NCBI RefSeq assembly: GCF_040183065.1
Contig: NC_091119.1
Span: forward strand, 186,317,543-186,381,542
From: Periplaneta americana
Lineage: Eukaryota; Arthropoda; Insecta; Blattodea; Blattidae
Reading direction: 5' to 3'
DNA: 64,000 nt
Every line of letters starts with the position of its first letter. Positions within the stretch are counted from its first letter, which is position 1. The notes below the pieces were generated by a model. That model saw only the letters and a program-made list of their open reading frames with translations. It made no database searches and was not told the origin of the DNA. The position numbers and the translations under genes were made by a program. Positions 1 through 11,581 of the stretch are shown in pieces.

Positions 1-440
1 TCTCCGCATATGATCCACATATGTTAATGTCGTCTATTATCTGATTTCTTCTGCCCGAACTTTTCTCCCGGTCACCATTCCTTCCAGTGCATCCTGGCAG
101 TTTAATCTCACAGTGACTCAATGAATTCATTTTTCTCTTCCTGATCAGTTTCAGTATCATTCTTTCTTGACTCGCGCTTTCCAACAACCTTCATTTCTTA
201 TTCTGTCTGTCCATTTCAGACGCATCATTATTCTCCATATTCATATTTCAAATGCTTGGAATCTTTTCTCTTCACTTCGTTGTAATGTACATGTTTCTGC
301 TCCATGCAACGTCACATCCTACACAAAGCACTTCACTAGTCTCTTCTTTAGTTCTTTTTCCAGAGTTCCGGAGATTATGCTTCTGTTTCTTTTAAAAACT
401 TCCTTTTCCATTACCATCCTTCTTTTGAATTGCCTGGCAG
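1..440 (-). mobile_element. Decayed family C non-LTR retrotransposon, C-terminal part
   Basis: Read on the minus strand, this matches the family C coding part seen again at 54206-55322. Pieces read as KELKKRLVKCF, then HGAETCTLQRSEEKRF, then KWTDRIR, and lower in the window DALEGMVTGRK. These are post-RT segments of an RTE/CR1-type reverse transcriptase. Several frameshifts and stops break it. The 126-aa frame on the plus strand here is only its shadow. The element runs off the left edge of the window. Confidence 0.7.
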
Positions 441-1109
441 CTGCTCATTTTATAACTTATTGTATTATCTGTTCACTTTCATTAATTATTATTACAAATA
501 AAGATAAGCATGAAGCTCTTTTTAACCTAAGTTACTATCATTACTAGCTTACAATTTCCATCCAATGTAGGCCTACGCTTTTTTTTTACCTCGTTTTGGA
601 CACAAGAGAAAATTTCTGTTTGAAATGAGATATTGAGGTTTATACTGTACATGTAGATACGCAGGAAAAAATCATACAAGCTGCAGCACATTCGAAACAT
701 TGTAAGCATTCACACAGCAGCCACAAACCCACAAAGAGCCAAAGAATCCGACATGTGGAAGCCAAGTATCCCCTGTGTGGGAACATAGACGCAACCCGCG
801 CGGCTTTTTCATCGATGATCTGGTCGCTGCCAGCAAATACAAATCAGGGGCAAGGTATACATAACGCAAAGCAGGGGTCAGCCATAGCCGAGAGTGATAG
901 AATGCAAGGAAGAGGTAAAATCCAGTGGCTGACCTTACCTTTCATCTTTTTTTTATATTATATAAAAAAGTTTTATGGTTGCTATAGTTACGCTCATGTA
1001 CAGAACAACATCATGTTTGGAGTCACTGTTCTTTTCCTTTTTACTTGAATGCAGAATCTATACTGAAAGTAAAACTTAAAGTTTTCTCGTAATTTTCGTT
1101 TTTACGAAA
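441..1109. other. Unassigned stretch
   Basis: No recognisable gene or repeat boundary. Short open frames here (up to 97 aa at 755-1048) have no motif I recognise and read through AT-rich DNA. Confidence 0.5.
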
Positions 1110-1117
1110 ATAATAAG

Positions 1118-1290
1118 TGTTGAAATATATAATGAACTGTCCTGAGACCGAAAATCGCATTTTTGAAAAAAAAATTCAATGTCTGTTTGCTTTTTACCTT
1201 TTCACGCCATAATGATAACCGATTTCTCGAAAATTTATATGTAAAATAATTTAGGTTCTACTTAGATTTTAGGCTATAGGTTAAAGGTTG
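1118..1290 (+). repeat. Helitron-like fragment (copy of the 15539 element)
   Basis: The block starting ataatgaactgtcctgagac and continuing through a run resembling accgaaaatcgc, then a cgataatgg-like segment, parallels the first ~190 bp of the element at 15539-16451. The rest of that element is missing here. The Helitron assignment rests on the other copy and is tentative. Confidence 0.45.
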
Positions 1291-1309
1291 GTAATACTGT
1301 GATACGAGT

Positions 1310-2042
1310 AATATTGTGATATTTCTTTTTGAGAATTTTTACAATTTTACTGAGCGAGAGGAAGGTCGGTTGTATTAAGGGGTTAGGTACAGGTTACAGC
1401 AGCAAAATTTTTGGAAATATTCAACATTTTTTTCCTCCATTATTATACCTTGTACAATAATGAAAATAGGTATGTCCTTCTGCTATATAAAAAAAATATT
1501 TTTGCGATTTAAAAAGAAATATTTATTTATTTTTTTCCAAATTCAAAATGTGCAGTTCACTGTGCAGTGATGGAGCATTTCCCTCCTAACTCATAAACTT
1601 GTTAACTTTTTCATGTCCTCTCTCTTTTATTTTATTGCTGAAACTCATGTTTACAATATGATGCTCTTTTGTAATTACATTCCTTAATAAATATATTCTT
1701 TTTTATTTTGTGTTAAAAGAAAGTACTGATATTTGACCATTTTGTAAAATGAATTTATTTTGTATCAGACAATCTATCAAAGACAGAGAAGTGATCTTGC
1801 ATCATATTGCAGATATGACATGCATAAATACACACAAATTTCATCACAGAGTGTTGGATAGTTTTTGAGTTATGTGGGAAACGCTTCATCACTGCACAGT
1901 GAACTGAATTTTGAAAAAAAAAGAAAAAAAATGTAAATAATTTTTTTTAATCATAAAAAATATTTTTTTCTTATAGCAGAAGGACCGAATTAGTAAGCTC
2001 CGAAAATTGTAATGAATTCTCAAAAAGAACTATTACAATGTT
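1310..2042. repeat. Foldback (long inverted-repeat) MITE-like element
   Basis: The left arm (about 1312-1600) and right arm (about 1800-2042) are reverse complements. Shared blocks include ctttttgagaatt, gtccttctgctata, gttcactgtgcagtgatg and taactcataaac-like sequence. The left arm carries an extra ~85 bp (near 1377-1460) that starts at a TTAA. No coding capacity is visible. It would fold into a hairpin several hundred bases long. Confidence 0.7.
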
Positions 2043-3217
2043 ATGCCCATTTCTGACACCAATTTTTGTTATACTATATCTGACACCAAAATTTATTATT
2101 GAGCTCTATCATATCTGACACCAGTGTTTTGTTGTGCCACTTACCATGACAAGGGCGGATGGCTTATCTTTGAGATAGTCGCGAGTTATAATCTACTATC
2201 AATATAACACAAATGAATCAGACACTGCGTTATACTTCCTAACTCTCTAATATGATTTATAAACTGTACTTGCTTATGGATATGAGGGATTTCTACTTAA
2301 AATGTGATCTCAGGCTTTCGAAATAATCACAAATGCAGAAATTCACTAATACTAAGTTTATTAATAAGATATCAATTTATTACAGATAGAATATTGAGAT
2401 TGAACGATTTAGAAAGTATGAAAATTTCTGTTAATTTTAAAGTACCAAAATGAACTAGTTAAATGTAAAGTCTAAAGATTGAACTGATGATTTTACTCAC
2501 AGTAGATAGTAGGGCGAACCTGGTGCTGTTCGCAGTTGATGCCATTTTCTGAACTTCTTCCTGGACGTCGGGAAGTTACGACCGCTACTGCATGACCGCT
2601 GTCTTGACCAGTAACTAATGACCGCGTTTTGGACGTTTCATGTCCATTTATAAGTTCTGGAACCGCGTCTATTGTGACGTAACAGAGTGACGCTATTTTA
2701 CCCGCGAATCTTCTAAAAAGACGGTATTGCATTCACTAAACACGACGCTTCTGATTCTTAACCATTATTTCAAATCGGCGATTCTGGTCGTCACTTGGAA
2801 CAATACAGACTTAAGGAACTCTCACGACTGAATCTCTGTTTTTGACTTGACCAATGGAAATCCAGAGTTGCGGAATCATCGCCAATTAAAATGTCTCGCG
2901 AGAGACGCTGCATAATCTTTCGTTATATGTCAGCTGTTGCTAAGACTGACTTCGTGCTACGAGTAAAATGCAAGCGTACGCATTTCTACCTTGTTCAAGG
3001 ACTGGACTGTGCTGAGTTGACTAAGCTGTATTGTGTAATCTATCGAAACAGGAAGCGATCTCTGTCGTATGTCAAAACATGTCTGAATGCTGAATATTTT
3101 AATAAGTACGATTTCATTACTTTAAAATAAAGTGAAAATATATTTCTTATGATCATAACAAAGTTATGATTGCTTATCATAATCCTTGGGCACAACAACA
3201 ATATTACTCTATCACAA
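2043..3217. other. Unassigned stretch with two unrecognised short ORFs
   Basis: It holds three copies of a tatctgacacca-like word (2054-2125). A 79-aa minus frame (2732-2493) is followed by an actgtgagtaaa-like splice-donor match. A 79-aa plus frame lies at 2891-3130. Neither protein has a motif I recognise. I see no polyadenylation or promoter support strong enough to call an exon. Confidence 0.35.
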
Positions 3218-3679
3218 TACAGCTAAACCTCTATTATCCGTGGTAATAAAGGGAATGGACCGAATCGAAAAAATCGGATAATCCGTAAATAAAAGATTTT
3301 CATAAATTAAATTACAATTTCGTAATTTCCTCCATACTGTTCTGTAATGAATCAGAACTTCAGTGATTTTAGTATCGTTGTCAACGACGGGTTTTAAGGA
3401 CCAAGGATGGTGGTTGTGTGCAGAAAGATAGGAAAAGTAAAAGTATCGTGTTTCAGATTTACATACTCGTGTTTTGTACAATTTTATTCTTGTATTTTTT
3501 TTTAAATAAATACGCACAGTTGTAACGCCAATCTCGTATTCTGATGCGAACTGAGCCAAAGTTTCTTCCTCAAATCTCTAAGTATTTGTATTTGTTCGAT
3601 AATTAGGACAACAAGTTTTCTTTTGACACCCCTGGAAGACATTTTGCATAAAAGTACACAGTACGGCCACTCGAATGGT

Positions 3680-4088
3680 AAAGGTATAAAGTCAGAGTGG
3701 TACATGGTTTGAAAGTTCTTGGGGTAATTTCGTTGAAAGCATGTAGTGACTATTTTACAAATTGGGGAAAAACACCCCTTCTGTTCCTGTTTCCAGTAAC
3801 GAAAGCATTCCTGCTATATAAGATGTTCTTCCTGTCTAAGTTTTTTCTGAATGGGAAAGAAAGATATTGAATAATATCTTTGATTTTTTTGAAGTTGCTG
3901 AATCTAGATTCAAAGTCCTGAATAACTTCAGCAATCTCATCAACAAATTTTTTTGTTGTTTTTGTTGTTTTTGTGATCTTGTAAGTTTTCGAAATTGTTT
4001 TGTTGAAGGTCACTTATCACCATTTAAAACTGGTTCTGATAAGCAGAAATCAGGCCAATCATGTCACTCACAGTCTTCTCTCTTTTTA
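3680..4088 (-). mobile_element. Insert with hAT-transposase-like reading
   Basis: This stretch interrupts the Tigger sequence: the other copies run straight across this point. On the minus strand (about 3970-3813) it reads EIAEVIQDFESRFSNFKK then YLSFPF. That resembles the conserved segment of ZBED5/GTF2IRD2-type hAT transposases upstream of the catalytic end. Only about 50 residues are convincing and no termini were identified. Confidence 0.4.
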
Positions 4089-4140
4089 CTGTGTAAGGGT
4101 AAAGGTTTATAATAATTAAAAACTCTCTGCACAACAAATA

Positions 4141-5007
4141 CTGCGTGTTGAGTTCAAAGTGTGTCATGGCTCGCTGTATGCCGTCATGTGGCTAGCCGAT
4201 GAGCCTAGAGAATTCAATCTTCCTACACTTCCGCAGAGGTGTATTACCTATCTGCCAGAGAAGTTGCCTAGCAAGTACGGGGTTCGTTCAGAAGAGTACT
4301 TACCGATACGTACGGTAACGCCGGTAAAAGGTAAAAAAAAAGGTAAAGGTATCCCCGTCACATGCCATGAAGGCACTTGGGGGGCATGGAGGTAGAGCTC
4401 CATGCTTTCCATGACCTCGGCACTAGAATGAGGTGGTGTGGTCGGCATCACGCTCTGACCGCCTTTTACCCCCGGGAAAGACCAGGTACTCAATTTTATA
4501 GGAGGCTGAGTGAACCTCGGGGCCGTTCTGAAAGTTTGGAAACGAGAAAAAATCCCGTCACCACCCTGGATCGAACCGCGGACCTTCCAGTCCGTAGTCA
4601 GCCGCTCTACCAATGTGAACTGTTTGGAAACATGTACTGAGGTGAGTTTTTTCTTACTGTCGGGATATGTGGAGAGGGTTAAGACGATTACTTACGTATT
4701 TGTTGACATTAACTTCGACGGTCAACATGGACACGGAGCATCTGATTTGTATTGTGGAATGTTGCCGTACGCAACCGATGTACGACTTGCCTGTGCAAAA
4801 CACAGTTCGAAAGACGTTATGGTAGCACATAGACCGTACAGACCGCCATCTGTTGCTATGACGTTCAAGTTATACCGTACACGTTCTCAAGTTCAGATCG
4901 AACGCCTTGATTAATAGGCAACTTCTCTGACACAAAAGCTGAAACTCGCTTCAAATCGCTGACTCATCAACAGTGACGTCATGACACACTTTGAAATGAA
5001 CACCCAG
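4141..5007. mobile_element. TA-flanked DNA transposon nested in the Tigger
   Basis: It begins ctgcgtgttgagttcaaagt and ends with the counterpart actttgaaatgaacacccag. TA lies on both sides and the Tigger sequence resumes cleanly outside. Both ends also carry a matching subterminal block (cagagaagttgcc-like). A 134-aa open frame at 4510-4914 spans the inner SINE and unrelated sequence and is not a credible gene. The superfamily is unassigned; TA duplication suggests Tc1/mariner/pogo. Confidence 0.7.
4322..4625 (-). mobile_element. tRNA-derived SINE (minus strand)
   Basis: The minus strand carries a tRNA-like head: ggtagagcggctgactacgg then a B box ggttcgatcc (plus-strand ggatcgaacc near 4569). 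A ~200-bp body and a (ggtaaa)n-like 3' end near 4322-4350 follow. It lies inside the 4141-5007 transposon, making it the third nesting level. The 121-aa and 87-aa frames here are by-products of the SINE. Confidence 0.75.
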
Positions 5008-5158
5008 TATATACTAACATAACGTACAGCACTTCATTTGCTCTCTGCAACAAGAAAGGAGTTAGAGAAAGGCAGTCGGATAATCCGCCAATCGGTTAAT
5101 AGGGTGACGGGTAATCGGGGTTTTACTGTATTACCAACTTTACCCTATACTGTTTTCG

Positions 5159-5830
5159 CTGTAAGAAAAATCCTAATGTAAACACAAGCACAAGGCTGTC
5201 ATACCCGTGATTGGCTCCCAGACGAAACACTCACACGACGCAGATAAATATAGTCCGTATTTGAAAACAATCATCTTGTATTATATGAAAATAAAAAATT
5301 AAATTCTAGTTGTTAAATACAATGAAACACATAACTTCACTCATATGTAAAATGATATGTAAAAGAAAAGCTACTTTTATATTTTGTTATGTACTATGAA
5401 CGCGGATGAATACAAACAGTAACAGCGATGTAGTCTGTTCTTGTAACAAGGTGGCGTCACTTGAGCTCGTAGTTGTTCAATTTGTAAGCACGTGGTACTG
5501 AAGTATGGCTTCTGCATCCTCGGTGTGTTTGGTAATTAAACATAAGAGTAGAAACCCTCTCAAAATCGGAGAAAAACAAATAGTCTTAAATGTATATAAT
5601 AAGTTAAATGAGTTTTAATCACAGTAATTATAAAGTAAATGTTTCCTAAGCAAACGAATGCATAGTAGTGAGGTTAGGCCTACTTGATGAGTAACGGGAA
5701 ATGTTTAACATGAAACAGAATGTACAACAGTAGGCGAGAACACGTACTGAGAATCTATGGCGCGTAACAGCGGCCAATGAAGCATCACTTCAGTCACGTG
5801 CTATTGTTTATATTAGGATTTTTCTTACAG
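5159..5830. mobile_element. Terminal-inverted-repeat transposon, family unknown
   Basis: Its ends are ctgtaagaaaaatcctaatg and, inverted, attaggatttttcttacag, enclosing 672 bp with no significant ORF. I could not identify a convincing target-site duplication in the flanks. It lies 30 bp to the right of the Tigger end. Confidence 0.65.
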
Positions 5831-6080
5831 GGAAAAGATTATACTTGTTTTATTCTGTATCTACAGGTTCTACCAGAAGTTTAAGGACACCCCTTCGAAA
5901 GAGACGTTGCACCCCTTTCCTTATAATTATGTGAAATTCCCTGGTGTTTATAAAGGGACCAATGCCTGTGAAAAATTAAGTTTTCTTTTTACTGCAAACC
6001 CAATCTCTCTATCTTTCAAACTGCGAATTGTGTAACAATTTTTCTGTTATGAAAACTTACTGAAAATTACATTTTTTGTA

Positions 6081-6404
6081 GGAATTACTCCGAACAATTT
6101 TAAGTTTTCGTTCTGCAGAAGAATTTTACAAAACCTTGTGCAATGTGACAAATGGAGAAAGCTACACAACACAGAACTGCATGGATTATATTCTTCATCT
6201 GACATAATTAGGAACATTAAATCCAGACGGGTGGCCCTCCAGCTTGGGACGAAGGGCTAACAACCCATCACCGTAAAAAACAGCTTTTTACGAAACCAAA
6301 CAATAATGTGGGAAATGCCTGTTATTATTCGGTTGATAAACTTTTGTCACCTAGTCTGCTGTCAAAAAATCTGAAAGTTAGAATTTATAAAACAGTTATT
6401 TCAA
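6081..6404 (+). pseudogene. Scrambled family A LINE pieces
   Basis: Segment 6152-6231 matches the family A HNAELH...IIRNIKSRR coding stretch. Segment 6304-6404 matches the MGNACYYSVEKLL...VRIYKT stretch, which should lie upstream in an intact element. The order is therefore reversed, in the same orientation. The ~70 bp before 6152 (ccgaacaattttaagttttc) resembles 41075-41145, so this is a mosaic of repeats. Confidence 0.65.
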
Positions 6405-6552
6405 ATTAAAATTTATTCACAATTTACATTTTAAATGAAAACATATGAATAGATTCCTAAAATGAGCATATGCTCGTGCTCGGGTACAGTCCAGTAGTTT
6501 ACATAAATTTTACAGAGATCAATAATAATGTTCATGATAGAAATAATAGTAA

Positions 6553-6553
6553 C

Positions 6554-6588
<35 letters not shown>

Positions 6589-6600
6589 TAATAATAATAT
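6553..6600. repeat. (AAT)n microsatellite
   Basis: About 16 near-perfect AAT units, giving a polyasparagine run in one frame. The 127-aa frame across it is an artefact. From 6605 to 7134 I see nothing assignable. Confidence 0.9.
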
Positions 6601-7134
6601 TAGTAATAAAACAAAAATATTTACAAGAATAAAATATAATATAAAATATATATATATGTGTCGGTCGACTTTCTCGGATGGCACCCTAGTTCTGGACCGA
6701 ACTTACAGACGTCATAAACATGTTTGTAGAGTCACTCTGTATAAGGAAAACGACTTGGGAGTTTCTTACAGTTATCTCCATGGACATCTACTTCGTATTG
6801 ATTATAACATTTTGGGTTGGAGTGACAGGCAGTACGAAACTATGCGTGGTTAATATTGTAACAGCCATCATTCCAAATAACGGACGGGCGGATGTAGCGA
6901 AAATCCTTTGAAAAGTGTAAGCCGGAGAGTGACAGCTGCAAACAATGGGCGCATTAGTTCAATAGAGATATGCTAATCTCAATAGCCAACTCCCAGATAA
7001 TCTGCTCATACAAGCTTTCCAAGAAATGACGGTCCAATCTCTGTATTCCGCTTTACTCGTTCCAAATTGCATTCTGGTTTTGTCTGCTCTCTAATAAACT
7101 TCTGGACGTTTTTCTTGATATAACCACTGCTTTG

Positions 7135-8254
7135 GAAATGTATGACTCGGTTAAGAGAGAAGTTTTATATAATATTCTTATTGAATTTGGTATTCCCAAG
7201 AAACTAGTTTGATTAATTAAAATGTGTCTTAGTGAAACTTACAGCAGAGTCCGTATAGGCCAGTTTCTATCTAATGCTTTTCCAATTCACTGCGGGCTAA
7301 AGCAGGGAGATGCACTATCACCTTTACTTTTTAACTTCGCTCTAGAATATGCCATTAGGAAAGTTCAGGAAAACAGAGAGGGTTTGGGATTGAACGGGTT
7401 ACAACAGCTTCTTGTCTATGCGGATGACGTGAATACAGTATGTTAGGAGAAAATCCATAAACGATTAGGGAAAACGCGGAAATTCTAGTTGAAGCAAGTA
7501 AAACGATAGGGTTGGAAGTAAATCCCGAAAAGACAAAGTATATGATCATGTCTCGTGACCAGAATATTGTACGAAATGGAACTATAAAAATTGGAGATTT
7601 ATCCTTCGAAGAGGTGGAAAAATTCAAATATCTTGGAGCAACAGTAACAAATATAAATGACACTCGGGAGGAAATTAAACGCAGAATAAATATGGGAAAT
7701 GCCTGTTATTATTCGGTTGAGAAGCTTTTATCATCTAGTCTTCTGTCAAAAAATCTGGAAGTTAGAATTTATAAAACAGTTCTATTACCGGTTGTTCTTT
7801 ATGGTTGTGAAACTTGGACTCTCACTTTGAGAGAGGAACAGAGATAAAGGGTGTTTGAGAATAAGGTTCTTGGGAAAATATTTGGGACTAAGAGGGATGA
7901 AGTTACAGGGGAATGGAGAAAGTTACACAACGCAGAGCTGCACGCATTGTATTCTTCACCTGACATAATTAGGAACATAAAATCCAGACGTTTGATATGA
8001 GCAGGACATGTAGCACGTATGGGCGAATCCAGAATTGCATATAGAGTGTTAGTTGGGAGGCCGGAGGGAAAAAGACCTTTAGGGAGACCGAGACGTAGAT
8101 GGGAAGATAATATTAAATGGATTTGAGGGAGGTAGGATATGATGGTAGAGACTGGATTAATCTTCCTCAGAATAGGGACCAATGGCGGGCTTACGTGGGG
8201 GCGCCAATGAACCTACGGGTTCCTTAAAAGCCAGTAAGTAGTAGTAGTAGTATT
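7135..8254 (+). pseudogene. Family A LINE copy (5'-truncated, RT palm to 3' end)
   Basis: This is a non-LTR reverse transcriptase copied through an RNA intermediate by target-primed reverse transcription. In order it reads [41 protein letters not shown], the catalytic LLVYADDVN box, [31 protein letters not shown] and the basic C-terminus with GRP.RRW. It is dead. Stops occur near 7210 and 7846, there is an extra base near 7440, a TGA near 7998, and a deleted base near 8119. The 3' end is agccagtaagtagtagtagt, a variant of the family's (TAAG)n tail. Truncation at about 7135 removes the endonuclease and RT fingers. Confidence 0.85.
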
Positions 8255-8472
8255 AGCATAAAAGTTGTGATAGTTTTAAATAACTTTTAACAAGAATATA
8301 ACTGCAATCTGATCGTGACTTTGGACAGATCAGTTCTATTCAAGTTAAGTCAGTTGTCCCTCTGCTTCACAGACTTCACATAAAGACTGAGTTTTAAAAA
8401 TAATGATTTATTTAAGCAAAGGAACATTCTTCGACAGAAATTGATCGAAATACTTGATAAAATGAGGATATC

Positions 8473-8665
8473 TGCTCTTTTCGGTTGGCTGAGGCGCTTG
8501 CCTGCTGATTCGAAGTTGTGCTCGGACGTACAGTAGGTTCGATTCCCGCTTGGGCTGATTAACTGATTGGGGTTTTTCCCTCGGTTTCCCCCAAACGTAA
8601 GGAGAATGTCAGGTAATCTATGGCGAATCATCGGCCTCATCTCGCCAAATACCATCTCGCTATCA
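8473..8665 (+). mobile_element. tRNA-derived SINE
   Basis: The tRNA-like head is ggttggctgaggcgcttgcc, and the B box ggttcgattcc lies near 8528. A body containing ggggtttttccctcggtttc and aatgtcaggtaatctatggc follows. I recognise this body as a widespread insect SINE core. The 101-aa minus frame is its shadow. Confidence 0.75.
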
Positions 8666-8679
8666 CTAATCTTTTAATA

Positions 8680-8894
8680 CGAGGAAGAGTCAAAAAGTAA
8701 CCTTAATAATTTTTTATCAATTCAATGTATTCAATAAGACTACAAACGCTTCATCACTTTTAACATAGTATAACAGGAACACTTGCATTGGACATAGTTG
8801 GTACTATGTTTAAAATTGATAAAGTGTTTGTAGTCTTATTGTACATATTCAATTAATAAAACTATTATTAAGGTTACTTTTTGCCTCTCCCTCG
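8680..8894. mobile_element. mariner-type MITE
   Basis: A 215-bp foldback has termini cgaggaagagtcaaaaagta and, inverted, tactttttgcctctccctcg, flanked by TA on both sides (8678-8679 and 8895-8896). The arms match for about 100 bp, including aataagactacaaac. There is no ORF. The CAAAAAGTA end motif is typical of mariner elements. Confidence 0.85.
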
Positions 8895-9450
8895 TAACTT
8901 AGTAGTTTATACAGCGTCTTTTTTGCCATTCGTTTTGATTTTCAGAAAAGTCTGTAATATATATAGGAATATTTATTTTTCAATCACTGACTTTACTGCA
9001 TTAACGTTACATGTTTTAAAAATCGTATGAACGTTTTCGTTGTATTATGCCAACATCATCAGATACGTCTTTCATTGTAGCAATAGCATTAGTATCTACA
9101 AATACAATACATATTAAATAGCATAAAGAGTAATAAAAACATATTAAAAACCAACTTTTACTTTTGCCTCTCCCTCGTAACTTAGGAGTTTATACAGCGT
9201 CTTTTTTGCCATTCGTTTTGATTTTCGGAAAAGTCTGTAATATATATTAGGAATATTTATTTTTCAATCACTGACTTTACTGCATTTACGTTACATGTTT
9301 TAAAAATCGTATGAACGTTTTCGTTGTATTATGCCAACATCATCGGATACGTCTTTCATTCTAGCAATATCATTAGTATCTACAAATACAATACATATTA
9401 AATAGCATAAAGAGTAATAAAAACATATTAAAAACCAACATAATTGAGAT
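8885..9450 (+). repeat. Tandem duplication, two ~283-bp units
   Basis: Unit 1 (8885-9167) and unit 2 (9168-9450) start with the same gcctctccctcgtaacttag and run in parallel through ttttgccattcgttttgatt and agcataaagagtaataaaaa. Unit 1 opens with the last bases of the mariner MITE, so the duplication took place after that insertion. Confidence 0.8.
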
Positions 9451-9504
9451 ACAAAACGTCATTCTTGTGTGACTGCCCTTATTGTTAAAATACACGTGTG
9501 AATT

Positions 9505-9510
<6 letters not shown>

Positions 9511-9589
<79 letters not shown>

Positions 9590-9594
9590 GTGTG
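9511..9594. repeat. (TA)n then (TG)n microsatellite
   Basis: The long TA tract sits inside the left foldback arm and ends with a short TG run. It mirrors the CA-TA tract at 10043-10087 in the right arm. Confidence 0.9.
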
Positions 9595-10036
9595 TGTGTT
9601 TGCAAGTCTTCACAAGTAAAATAATAAAAAATAAAATAGAATAAACTGCATTTTGTAAAATGTGAAGAGATGCAATTACAGTATTTGAACTATATTAGGG
9701 AATTTGTTTACGTTCGTGTTCTTATTTCTTATTGATGGACGTCTTTCCATTATCCAGATATGTGTGCATCGTGGTGTATATCTTGTAGGTTTGCCTTGAG
9801 TGCTTGTTCAAAGACATCCATAATAATTTTGAACAAGCACTCAAGGCAAACCTACAAGATATAGACCACGATGCACACATATCTGGATAATGGAAAGACG
9901 TCCATCAATAAGAAATAAGAACACGAACGTAAACAAATTCCCTAATATAGTTCAAATACTGTAATTGTATCTCTTCACATTTTACAATATGCAGTTTATT
10001 CTATTTTATTTTTTATTATTTTACTTGTGAAGACTT

Positions 10037-10087
<51 letters not shown>

Positions 10088-11581
10088 CAGGATGTTTCAA
10101 AAATACGGGGCATAATTTCAGGTATGTATTTCCCACATGTAGACAATCAAAATAGTTCATTACAACATGTGTCCGGAAATGCTTCATTTCCGAGTTATGG
10201 CCTTCACAACACTGAAATTCACCGGAACGTTTTTCTTTCCGCAGGTCGTTGTCATTACAGAATATGTTCAAAATGTCCACCTCCTACTTGAATACAGACC
10301 TCACATCGATGTCTCATTGACCTGCGAACACGATCCCAAACTCCAGGAGTATTGCGTATATCCTCAGAACATGCCACAATTCGATTCCGAAGGGATTCCA
10401 AATCAGGCACCGAGGACGAATAAACCAATGATTTTAAATGGCCCCACAAGTAGAAATCGAGATGGTTCAGATCAAGTGAGCGTGGAGGCCAAGCAATTGG
10501 GCCACCTCTACCTATCCATCGATCCATCCATCAGGAAACCTTCGATCCAAGTACCGGCGAGCCGTACGACTGACGTGTGCAGGAGCGCCATCATGCAAGA
10601 AGTGAATGTGTTGACGATTGATCAGTGGAGTGTCTTCTAAAACATGAGGTATGGTGTTTTGCAGGAAGTTTGTGTACAACTGCCCCGTAAGTCTGTTTAC
10701 AAGTACATGGGGTCCAACTAATCGATCACCAATGATACCGGCCCACATATTGAGGGAGAACCGCACCTAGTTATGAGATGGAACAGTTGCACGTGGGTTT
10801 TCATACGCCCTTACATGCTGATTGTGGGAATTTGTTATTCCATCTCGTGTGAACTGTGCTTCATCTGTAAATAATACTAAGGCAGGAAAGTTCGGATTTA
10901 CACCACACTGCTGCAAGAACCACTGTCAGAACCTAACTCGTGCAGGGTAATCTGCTGGTGACAGGGCCTGTACACGTTGCAAATGATAAGGATACAATTG
11001 ATACTCTTTCAACAGTCTCCAGACAGTCGTATGAGGAACATTGACTTGCAACGCTACCCTTCGTGTGCTGATAGAAGGAGTCATGTTCACAGCCTCCAGA
11101 ATCTCCTCCTGTACTTCTGGAGTTGTAGATCTTGGTCGTCCCCTTCCCAAACCAGGAGAGTTAAATTTTCCATACTCGCACAGACGGTAATGGAGACGTA
11201 CAAATGTCTTCCGATCTGGACATTGTCGCTGTGGGTACCTCTCCTGGTACAAACGACGAGCCAGCGTAGCATTGCCGTCCGCCTTACCGTACATGAAGTG
11301 TATCTCTGCCAGCTCTTGATTTGAATACATGTCGCACAGTCTAACGCCTACACAACACTGAATGTAACCTTCGCCTCGGAATGAACTGTCAGAGTGCCCT
11401 CTTAAAGTCTCCTTTGACGGCAACGACCTGCGGAAAGGAAAACGTTCCGGTGAATTTCAATGTTGTGAAGGCCATAACTCGGAAATAAAGCATTTCCGGA
11501 CACATCTTGTAATGAACTATTTTGATTGTCTACATGTGGGAAATACATACCTGAAATTATACCCCGTAATTTTTAAACAAC

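Larger units (their letters stand above)
3220..5128 (-). mobile_element. Tigger/pogo-type DNA transposon relic with nested insertions
   Basis: The ends are inverted (cagctaaacctctattatcc at the left, its counterpart ending ggggttttactg at the right) and are flanked by TA on both sides. The same termini bound the elements at 48120-50195 and 60756-61480. On the minus strand near 3640 a start reads MSSRGVKRKLVVL and further on ASEYEIGVTTVR, matching the N-terminal CENP-B/psq helix-turn-helix region of Tigger transposases. No catalytic DDE region is present, so the element is non-autonomous. It is split by a hAT-like fragment (about 3680-4088) and by a TA-flanked transposon (4141-5007). Confidence 0.85.

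Noticed and set aside
4248-4914. 87-134-aa frames spanning 4.2-4.9 kb as a host gene
   Set aside because: They cross a SINE boundary and a nested transposon; no conserved motif.
10167-10640. 157-aa plus-strand frame inside the mariner
   Set aside because: It is antisense to the transposase, whose minus-strand reading carries the conserved motifs.
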